Assembly: GCA_964020105.1 (NCBI GenBank)
Contig: OZ026535.1
Span: 434,001 to 498,000 of the forward strand
Direction: 5' to 3'
Source: G964020105 sp964020105
GTDB lineage: Bacteria; Pseudomonadota; Alphaproteobacteria; WRAU01; Hepatincolaceae
DNA length: 64,000 bases
Part shown: positions 17,963 to 28,400 of the stretch, in pieces
How the letters are laid out: each line of letters opens with the position of its first letter
Numbering within the stretch: the first letter of the stretch is position 1
Made by a program: the position numbers and the translations under genes
Notes under the pieces: model-generated
Database searches by the model: none
Told to the model about the DNA's origin: nothing
Seen by the model: the letters and a program-made list of their open reading frames with translations, nothing else

Positions 17963-17970
17963 TTGGTAGG

Positions 17971-18046
17971 GGGCGGTTAGCTCAGTTGGTAGAGCTCCTC
18001 GTTTACACCGAGATTGTCGGGAGTTCGAGTCTCTCACCGCCCACCA
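17971..18046 (+). tRNA. tRNA-Val (anticodon TAC)
   Basis: Full cloverleaf of 76 bases including an encoded CCA end. Acceptor arms GGGCGGT (17971-17977) and ACCGCCC (18036-18042) pair perfectly. The anticodon loop is TTTACAC, giving anticodon TAC. The T arm is GGGAG/CTCTC with a TTCGAGT loop. The outermost anticodon-stem pair is a C-A mismatch. It lies downstream of hup. Confidence 0.97.
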
Positions 18047-18082
18047 TAGATGCATATCGTGATTGATTTTCTAAATTATAAA

Positions 18083-18158
18083 GGGGGTGTAGTTCAGTGG
18101 CTAGAATGCTTGCCTGTCACGCAAGAGGTCGCGGGTTCGAGACCCGTCACTCCCGCCA
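18083..18158 (+). tRNA. tRNA-Asp (anticodon GTC)
   Basis: Full cloverleaf of 76 bases with an encoded CCA. Acceptor arms are GGGGGTG (18083-18089) and CACTCCC (18148-18154) with one G-T pair. The anticodon loop CTGTCAC gives GTC, and G155 is the discriminator base expected for aspartate. It is 36 bases after tRNA-Val, so both probably arise from one precursor. Confidence 0.97.
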
Positions 18159-18795
18159 TAACTTTATACTTAGTAGAGTTATGTAGGGGATGGTTGATAG
18201 TTTTAAATTTCAAGTTAAAATACAAGTATTTTGTGTTGTTCTATATATTATTTGTCATATTGCTACATGTAATATATGCAAGATTAATTATTGTTATGAT
18301 ATAGGTATTTAAAGTTATTATACAAAGAAATCATGTGATATAAAAGAGTCTCATTTAAATAAAATAGAAAAAAACAACGAGAAATAGTGGGATATTATTT
18401 TAGTTGTTTTTGCCATTTTAAACTGCCTTTTAATAAATATTAAAAAAACCTAAGTATTTTTGTACTTTCGAGCAAAGGGTTTATTTTTATATAAAAAAAG
18501 TTTCTTTTTTTTAAAAATACAATATATAGATGATAGCGCTATAGGTGTTAATAAATAAATATTTTAGTTAAGTGCTTCTAATCTATAAAAAATCAGGTAT
18601 AAGGTTTCTTAATTTAACTATGATTTGTTAGTTTTGTTTGATAGAATTCAAGATTAACATAGTGATAATATTAGATTATTTAATTAAAAGATTGGATTTA
18701 TATCTAGCGGAGCTTATTTTTACAGAGATATCAGTAGGATTAGTGGCATATGAATTTTTTTATTACACTTGATACAGCTTATATTTTAATTATGT

Positions 18796-18975
18796 TTTTT
18801 TGTTAAGTTAATATTTTTCGAGACATCTGTACTTCTAAGAGGTAAGTTTTCCTCTCTTTTTTCTATTAATGATTGGTATATAGGCATATAAAAGTTATAT
18901 TTAAGGTATAAAAATCATGCTTTTTAGGAAATTAGCAAGTATAGCGATAGCTCATCTTATAAATACTAAGTCAAA
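18796..18975 (+). repeat. dispersed repeat, copy A
   Basis: This segment aligns with 62264-62445. The best-matching part is TTTTTCTATTAATGATTGGT here against TTTTTCTATTAAGGATTAGT there. It continues through TATATA, AAAAGTTA, GGTATAAAA/AGATATAAAA, ATGCTTTTTAG and AAATTAGCAAG. The first half is more diverged and needs gaps. On the minus strand both copies read FIR-stop-x-I then LANxLKS with stops, so a decayed gene or transposon end is possible. Confidence 0.5.
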
Positions 18976-19150
18976 ATGAGATTAAATATGTGTATATAGT
19001 AAGTATAGAAGTATATTTTCAAAAATATACTTAAAGAAACATTTGGATTATGAGAACTAAGTAAATGGAGTTAATGTTTTAGAAAAAGATATAAGTTTTG
19101 TGATATAGATAGAAAAGATATGCTTGTTAGAATGAGCTTAAAATAAAAGT

Positions 19151-19181
19151 TTGACAAATTCAAATAGAATTATGATAGAAT
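19151..19181 (+). promoter_or_regulatory. candidate promoter upstream of giant gene
   Basis: A perfect TTGACA at 19151-19156 is followed by TAGAAT at 19176-19181, a spacing of 19 bases, which is longer than ideal. An alternative TATGAT has a 14-base spacing. It is the best promoter-like signal before the giant gene and lies about 300 bases from its start. Confidence 0.35.
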
Positions 19182-19297
19182 TTCTCTCATTTAATTATAC
19201 TAGATATAACATTTAATGTTAATATTGAGCAATAAAGTATCAAAATCTTTATAAATAGTTATAACAATGATTTTAACTAAGTATAATCATATCTATT

Positions 19298-19376
19298 AAA
19301 TAATAAAAAATAATAAAGATAGACGCATAATAATAAAGCTAAACAAATAATAATAAAAAATAATAAAACTAAACAG
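19298..19376 (+). repeat. AT-rich imperfect direct repeats
   Basis: AATAATAAAAAATAATAAA occurs at about 19300-19318 and again at about 19349-19367. Each is followed by a short GATAGAC or ACTAAAC tail, and a shorter AATAATAAAGCTAAAC unit lies between them. Probably slippage-prone leader DNA; it could affect expression of the downstream giant gene. Confidence 0.5.
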
Positions 19377-19482
19377 AGAAAGCGTTTCATTCCATAGTTT
19401 TCTGAAACGTTATTTAAATAACTAATTTTTTAATGCTTGGGTTTTATAACCCACTACTTTGTTGCATATCTTGGGGGTATTG

Positions 19483-22400
19483 ATGCTATATAATGGTGTT
19501 GTTTACGATAAAAATTCTATCCAAATTAATGATCCTAAAGATCGAAAAACTGTTGTATACTCTCATCCTAGTGATAAGATCGTATTTAATTTCGATATCT
19601 CTAAGCTCAACAAACAGATAGTTAATGGTGATTTGGTTATTACCACCTTAAGTGGAGGCAGCGTCACCGTTGCCAACTACGCCGTTATGTTGATGCAGAA
19701 TCAGTTGCCTATCATACTGGATATCATAAAAGAAAACTATACCTATGAAGATTTCCTACAAACTACTCGTGCTACCACTCATTCCGATAATCCTGATGTC
19801 GTTATCATAAACAGAATAAAATCTACTCCAGATAGTTTGGTTGCCTATGACACTAAGCTTGCCACTGGTAGATCAGATCTATATAAAGATTCAATAAATT
19901 TGAAGCTTGTTGGCGATATTGAGGTTCCTGAGCAACATCTTGTCTTACTTGAAAATACTGCACTTAATCCATTCATTACTATGAGTTTGCATCCTGATAG
20001 TCCCTTCAAGTATGATGTATTGGTTCAGTACACATATAATAATAGAACTGTTTATAATGAAGAAGAAGATTTTACCCAGCCCATTCCGGTAAGGAGAGCT
20101 AATCCCATTTTTACATCCATTTATGGGACAGAGATTGATGTTCAAACAGGTGAAAGAGGTAAAGATTTAGATGCTTTTGCTTCTGCTGGCGGGGGAAGCC
20201 TTATGGGTGATGAAAATGCCATGTATATGTACATTCCTGAGCATATAAATTACAAAGATATGGCACAATCCATATATTACACAGCTTACAATGGTGATTC
20301 AATTAGAAGGGGAGTTGAAGTTTCAATTAATGCACCAGATACTATTTTACAATCAGTTGTTTTGCAAAATGTACCAAATAATATAACTTTTATTAGTACT
20401 AGAGATTCCGTTGTACAACCTGCTGGAAATGGTATATATTTAATAACACCAAGAAATCAATCAGCTAAAATAGTTCTAGAGTTTGTTTACAAATATGCTG
20501 GAGCTTTAGATGGCAACGGTAACCCAATTGGCATTGAGAGCCTAACTGCTGATATAACAGTTAATATAGAGGGATATAATGTTAGATTTGAAAGCTTAGT
20601 TCAGGGGCAATCAAGTTTGGGGCTAGATTTCCGTCCTGTCAATGGCGAGGGTGATGTACTTAATTTTTCTTCATTCAACATATTTACCTATTCAACTTTA
20701 TTTGATCCTTTACTTGTTACTACTAGTGAACTTAGTGATTTTGTGGAAGGTGGTAGAACTAATCACACATATAATACTTTATCTGGGGATGATGTCTTCA
20801 TGTCTGGTGTTGCAAACGAGAAGGTATATTTAGGTTCAGGCAATGATACCTACATATATGATTTTGGCAGTGACACTGTAGATGCTAAGAGGTCACTTAA
20901 TGATAATGGTGCGCCTGCTCCAGGCTTTAGTGAGGAAGGACGCGATATACTAAGGTTTGATCATATCGATTACGTAAATCCTACAACCGGATTATATACG
21001 TTTGTTAGTGATATTTCACTATCTTTTGAAAATGGAGATATTATTGCTAGAAACAGTGCTAGAAATATCTTTGCCCAACCTGACAATAGTGTTTCAACTT
21101 TTACAAAATTTAATGAAATTTACTTGGAAGAAGACAGTGGAATATCCGTTGATACCAATAATACAATCACAATAGTAAATACAGCAGGCTTTAGTAACTT
21201 CATCATACATAGTGGTAGAGGTATAGATACAATTAATTTAACAAGAGCCTCGCTAATTAATATGGACGGCATTCTTGGGGGGTACGTAACTTCTGTGACT
21301 TTAATTGCTAATCCTCTTAATATTGTGGATTATGATCTTTCGCAAAATATATATGTATCATTAAATGTAAATGCTGTTGGTAGTTCTAACTTGAGCGATG
21401 TGTTTGAGATAATCAATGGTTCAAATTTCAATGATTATTATATTGCTAGTATAAATAAGACATATAATTTTACTTTCAATGCAGGTGAAGGTATAGATAC
21501 CGCCGATTATAGTAGGATGGTGTCTAATCTAATTTATAACGCTGTTACTTTTTCTGCTACTGTTGCTAATATTGTTGATATTTTGCGTAATATAGAAGTG
21601 ATAATAGGCACCGCAAACAGTGATATTTTTTATGCTAATTCCGTGGGGAGTATTACGTATAAGGGTAATAGTGATGATACAGGAAATGACAGTGATTTAG
21701 TTACTTATGAAAGATACTCTGGAGAGAGCAATGGTATGGGTATAGAAATAGATTATACTAACGTGACCAGGGATCGCTATATTACTATTAGAAAAGCTGG
21801 AGGAATTGATAAATTATATTTTATAGAGACTATAATGGCCTCACAAGCTAATGATAGATTTATATTAAATTACCAGGATTCTTATGTTTTAGATGGGTTA
21901 GGTGGTTTAAATACATTAGATTATACTAGAACAATTGGCTCTACTGGGTTAATAATTAATATTGAACAGGCTATTTTAAGTGGCGGCTTTGCTACTGCAA
22001 CTGGTGAGATAATTAAAGGAACAGGAGTAGATACTTTTGTTAATATTTCACTTATTATAGCTTCTGCTGCTGATGATGTTTTTAATATTAATGGAGTGCA
22101 GAATGTTGGCATAAGCTATGATGGTTACGCTGGTATTGATACAATCAGTTATCAAGGCATAGAAAGAGGTATGCATTTAGAGTATAATCTTAGTGCCGGT
22201 CGTATATATAAAATGAGAGGTCAGAATGTTGTTGCCGAGGATTTTATTAGTAATATTGAAGTTTTTATAGGTACCAATAGAAATGATATTTTTACAGCTA
22301 TTAATAAAGGCTGGATGTCTAATGCGCAGTTGTTTTTTGATGGCGCCGGGTCAATTGTGGATTCTAATGCTAATATTACTTTGCAGGAAAATCAGTTAAT

Positions 22401-25400
22401 TAATGCCGGTAATGTTATTCATCTTAACTATGATAATGAAGCCCCTTTTTCTCTGATAGAAATAGAGAGCAGATTTGTTAACTTCCAAACATTAAGATTA
22501 GGTAATTTTAATAATACAGTGATTTATTCTGATACTAGACTTAATAATTTGTATGCTGGTACAGGGCGAGATACCCTTGATATGAGCAGAGAAATTAGAC
22601 CTTCTGTTGTTATAAATATTAATCATAATATTGTTAATGTTTTTGGGTTAAGGGCTTATAATTTTGACGTTATAATGGGAGCTTCCTCAGGTAATACATT
22701 TAATATAAGTGTGCTAGCTGCTAATATAGGGTTTCATAATTATACTTTTGTTGGATCTTTATCTGGTAGAGATATTCTAAATTATTCCACAAGTGACGTA
22801 GCTTTAATATTCAATTTAGGAGCTTTAAGCGCAGAAGATGGAGGCTATGTGGAAAAGGCCACAGGGCAGAGAGATATATTTAGTAGTGTAGAAGAGGTTG
22901 TAGGTGGTAGTAATAATGATATATTTGTGCTCAATCCATTTAATCCTAGGATAGCAATTGATGGAAGAGCAGGGGATGATATTGTATCTTTTAGAAATTA
23001 TAACATTGGCTTAACTAATAATGATATCAATCAGGATTTGTACTCTAATATTGAGGGCTTTGAGCTGACCAATAATGATGATAGTTGGAATATTAGTAAT
23101 ATTAGGAATCAAACTGGTAGCTCAATTATAATGGGTGCTAGTGGAATGGACAGATTAACAATCAGTAATGACATAACATCATTGTCCTATGCTGTAGGCA
23201 GGGATGGTGTTTTATTAAGTGTGTTATCGCCAAATGCAGCATCTCATAGAACAAATCATTTTGAGATTTTTTCAGGTACCGCTAGAATTCACACTAATAG
23301 TACTGATAGGGTGGATGTTAGCAATATTGATAATAGTTTGATTGCTAGTAGGAATCCTACTACTAATACTTTTGCATTGTTTTTCATGTTGAATAATGGG
23401 ATTGTAAATTATTCTGAAATAAACACTGGGCTTATATTAGAGGTGTTTCCTCTAACAGAGATATATAGAGATGTGAATGTTAATATTAAGATAACAAAAT
23501 TAATAACCAGCACAGATTACTATTCTGGGGTTAATAATTTAGTGTTAACTGGTCAATCCGATAGAGTAATTCTTAATATAAATGCTCTGGAGAATATTGC
23601 TAACCTTACAATAGATGTGGCCGGTGGTGAGGATATAATAGATTTAAGTTCTAATGACTTATCTGTTACGTACAATCTTGGAAATAATACGGTTGGAGTT
23701 ACAGGGACCAATCAGGTATTTGCCTTAAATATAAGGAATTGGGAAATTTTAAAAACAGGGGATAGAAATGATAATGTGGTAGTAGGAAATAGTATTACCA
23801 ATGGATTTATTTTTGATGCCTCTGGTGGGAGCAGAGATGAGATATCTTTTGCTGGATATGCTAGGGCTATAGTTGTTAATATGTTAGGTGGAGACGCTAA
23901 GGGGAACGTAAGTGATCTTGTGGAAAACGCTGGTAATTCTTGGGTTATAAGTTTAGTTAGTGTTGAGTCTATTATTGGGACAGGATTAGGGGATAGATTT
24001 ATCGGCTCTGTTGGTGGTAGTTATATTTTGGATGGTAGAGAGGGAGAGGATACTGTAGATTATAGTGGTATAAGCATACAAGGTCAGGGGATACAGCTTA
24101 ATTTAGGTGCTGTTGGAAGGGTTATTAAATCTGTAGATGGACAAAGGCAGGATCAAATTTCCAATATTGAAAATATTATTGGGACAGCTGGCAATGACAC
24201 CTTTGAGCTTGATAGTATAGGTGCAATGACAATTAGATCTTTGTTTGCTGGAGCTGGAAGAGACAGGTTAATTTTAAACACTAATAATGCTCAAAATGAG
24301 GGGTTTGTATTTAATTTAACTGAAAATATTTTAAGTGGAGGCGGCTTAGCTAATAGTATTTCCATAGATTCTTTTGAGGTACTTACAGGTTCTGCTTTTG
24401 CCGATCTTTTCACTATTAGTAATATAGATTTTCTGCGTTTAAATGGTGTTATAGAAGGTAGAGCAGGGATTGATGCACTGGATATGCGGATTGCAATTGC
24501 TGGAAGGGCAGTTGGTGTGGTTGCTTATCTAGGGATAGGTCAGTTTTATGAAAAAAAGCAGAATGGTGAAGAAAATAGAAATAGTTTTATTAGGGTTTCT
24601 GAAATAGAAAACATTACTTTTGGTGATGGTGATGACACGGTGGTTTTTGCGCAAAATGGCATGGGAAATATTGCAGCACTTAATCTTGGTGGGGGAGATA
24701 ATCTTTTATCATTCAGAGAAGTTAATAGTGCGCTTAATGGTACTTTTACTGGCATATTGGCTGGATTGTTTGGAGGGAGTGCGCCTAACATTAGCGGTGG
24801 ATTTGGCTTGGAATTAACTAATTTTAATGATCGCTTAGCTCTTAGTGCAACCGAGGCCGCACGCAGGGTTGATGGCGGCACTGGTCATGATACTGCCGAC
24901 TACTCTGCCATTACAGCAAGGATGGAGGTAGATTTGTCTCTTTTAGGCAGTGGTGCTGTTATTAATATTGCTAGGAATGTTGATACTATTGATCAACTAT
25001 CAAGGTTTGAGAGTTTTGTTTTTGGCTCAGCTAATGACTTTATTACTAGTAGTGCTAATGGTGACGTTACTTTGGATGGTGGCGCTGGTACTAATTTTAT
25101 AAGGTATTCTACTTTAGGCGGTTCAGTTATAGCTGATTTTACTAAGGGAAGAATTTATAAGCTATCTGGTGACAATATTTATATGGGATCAGATAGTGTT
25201 GTTAATTTTCAGGGCTTTATAGGCACTGCGGGTAATGATGTTGTCTACGCTAATTTAGAATTGAGAGAGGTAAATGGGCACTCAGGAAATGATACACTAG
25301 ATTTTTCAAGGGATAGCCGTCTTGTATCTATTACTTATACTGATGATCACACTGGCAGTGCAATGGTTGGTATGTCCACTGGTGTAAATAGACCTAGTGG

Positions 25401-28400
25401 TACTTTAATTATTGGCACTGGATCCCTAAGGAATCATTCTTATAGGGTAATTATTGGTACAGCTGGTGCGGATCAGTTTGCCAGTAGCTTGAGGGTTGAT
25501 AGAACCTTCGTTGGCTCTGGGGGTGCGGATTTTCTAGATTATACCTCTCTTGCTAGTGGGGTTAGGGTAACTTATACCTCAACTGGTAGTGGAACAGCTA
25601 GAAGTATCGATGGCACAACAACGGGTGTGGATACTTTTAGTGGCATTACTACTATTATGGGTACTGATTTTAATGATGAGTTTTTAGGATTAAATGACAG
25701 GGATACATACACTTTTTCTCTTAGAGCTGGGGAAGATAAAATAAGTTTTACTGGATCCTTAGGGGGTATGAGTTTTAATGTTGCTAGTGGAAGTAATATT
25801 GCTAGTAACGTTAGAATCAACTACGGCACAGCAACTATGATATTAGGAGGCACAAATTATGCTGATACTTTTAATGTTGAAATAGATATGCTTAGTAGGA
25901 CAGGCGGACTGGACGGAGAGGGCGGTAATGATACCGTGGAATTTATTGGGAGGGCTGGGCAAGGAGTTAATTTTGCCATTAATCAGCAGCAAGGTTTTAC
26001 CTACTCTATAACTGGGATAGAAACTTATAAGCTTACTAACAATAATGATACAGTAAACTACGTTTATAAAAGTAGTGACGCTGTGTATGTTGATTTTGCT
26101 CAAGGTAACGATGTGTTTAACTTTACTACAGCCACGGCCATAGGGAATATCCTTTTAAACTATAATCATACAACACAAGCTGGATTGATGTATGTGGCTG
26201 GAAGTACTGCAGCAGTAGGAAGTAGTGTAATTACAATGGCAAATGTTGAGCGATTTAATATAAATTTAGCCAACGCAGGTACAACTATAAAAGAAGTTAA
26301 GGCAGTTTTTAGTAATATTGATATGAGTACTGCTAATGTTGCTCAGTTGGTTACTGTTAGTAATTCTGGTAATACCAAGGTAGTTCATGAATATGATCAA
26401 TATAGAAATTTAACTTCTTACAGCTTTAGAGCCAACTCTGGCGTTTCAACACAGATATTTAAAACAAACTCCTCTGCAAATGTGGTGAGCGTATTATTTG
26501 ATAATGCTGTAGGTTCTGATGTAAATATGAATACATCTTTTAATTCTAGTATTGCAATTAATACTATTCTTACTAATGCGCTTATGAGTTACGGTAGTAA
26601 TGGATTATCCTATACAGATAGGGGATATTCTCAAATATTAGGGGTTGCTAATAGTTTTATAGAATCCAGTACTCTTTCTGGAGGTAATAATATTATAAAT
26701 GTTGTATCATCGACAACGCTTTTTATATATGGCACAATTAATATGGCAGTTGGCGGAGGGCTTGGTGGAGCTATAGATTTCAGTAGGTATTCAGGTAATG
26801 TTGGCAATTGGTCTATGGATGGAGGTGGCACTTTAAGAGGATCACTATCGAATGCATTCACACTTACCAATGCATCAGCCATTACTTTAAGTGCTAATAA
26901 TGATACTTTAGATATTACAGGATATAGCGCAGTTTTGGGCAATGTTGCTATAGGTGGAGGAGGATCCACTGGAGAGGACACACTTAAGTTAGCATATTCT
27001 GCAAGTAATATAATCAACACAGTAAGTAGCGCTGGTGTAAGGATGGGCGGAGGTCGCTCTGCCTCGGGAACAGCAGGAAGTGGAGGCGTGCTTCTTAATG
27101 TTAGGGATTTTAATATATTAGATTTATCAAGTACTAATAATCGGATAAATAATACTGCGGGGCCCATAAACATAATCCTTAGTAGTGATATGACGTGGAA
27201 AAAAATTATTATGCCAACAGGAACCTCAGCAAATATAGGCAGGCTTAATACTGTTAGGACGGTATTAGCGTCCAATTTGCTTGATATGAACTCTAAATAT
27301 TATATTTCTTTTATACCTGATGCTTCTACGCCAGCTGAGATGAACCATATGATGCAAATAGAGTATGCAGCACGTAGTGCAACATCATCTTTAGATTTAG
27401 TTGTAAATAATGTACAGTCTATTTTAGGTAGGCGGGGTATGAATCATGAGATAACTTTTGCACCGCTTACTGTAGAGCAACTTGCAAGTATTACTAGAAA
27501 AAGCTCTTATGGTCTAGTTGTGAATGGGGGCAATTCTGCACAATTACTAGATTTTATTCATCAATATTTACATATTGATCTGCAGTTTTGGGGCGATAAT
27601 ACTACTAGTGGTCCTAATAATACTTTTGTTAACAGAGATAAAATAGATTTCTCCTATTGGAACGTTACTCCTAATGTTATTAATAATGAGCATTATACTA
27701 TGGAGCTAAGGGCAATCAGGGGTGATGACACCAATGGTACTGTGGGGTTTTTAGCCATTTCTTTGGGTGGGGTTGGAACAACCATGTTAATAAAGTATTA
27801 CGGCGGTGAAACAGTAATATTACCGCAGACGGTTTTAAGGTTTAATGGCTTTAGTGAATATTTTGATAATAAAGATCTTACGCTAGAGTTTCCAAATGTT
27901 AATGATATTAATCTTTATGCAGCTTATAACAACTATAATGGTAACAGGAATCCAAATTATTATCTCTTTACAGGGGGCAGTGGGAAAAGCTTCCACTTTG
28001 CAGCCAGGCAAGGGGAGCCCAATACACTTGCTAGGGCAACACTAGTTAATTTTACCACTTTTTTCTTGGATCGCAATGAAACTAGAGTGGACGGCATAGT
28101 AACAATAGGATCTGATTTTGCAACTGAGGGTCTTTATAGGACAGCAAAAGGGTATCTGTATTTTGATCAGATAACTGGAGGAACAGCTGCCAGTGGTGGA
28201 ACAATTGCGGACGTTGCTGTGCCGATTGCTAGCACAGGAGTTGCAGGAACTGTGGATGTCGTTAGATTTTTTGACAATGGAGTATTTGGGATCACCGCAG
28301 GAAGTTATTATTTTTCTTGGGGCAGTTGGTTGCAACAGGCCTCTGATAATAGCAACAATCCTTTTGTTGCCTATCCTACCACTACAACAAGGGAAAGTAA

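Larger units (their letters stand above)
18159..19482. other. 1.3-kb AT-rich noncoding stretch
   Basis: No convincing gene on either strand. It holds one copy of a dispersed repeat (about 18796-18975), a candidate promoter (19151-19181), an AT-rich direct repeat (19298-19376) and a 7-bp hairpin (CGTTTCA 19383-19389 with TGAAACG 19403-19409). If that promoter is used, the giant gene has a leader of about 300 bases. An open frame overlapping the tRNA genes is not a real gene. Confidence 0.6.

Noticed and set aside
18050..18304. 84-codon frame across tRNA-Asp
   Set aside because: It runs straight through a complete tRNA gene, and its first half is the tRNA sequence.
24546..24881. antisense frame inside the giant gene
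   Set aside because: No ribosome site and low-complexity Pro/Leu composition; a shadow of the repeat codons.
26631..27275. 214-codon antisense frame inside the giant gene
   Set aside because: Pro/Leu/Ile-rich sequence produced by the opposite strand of Gly/Asn repeat codons; the sense frame is continuous.
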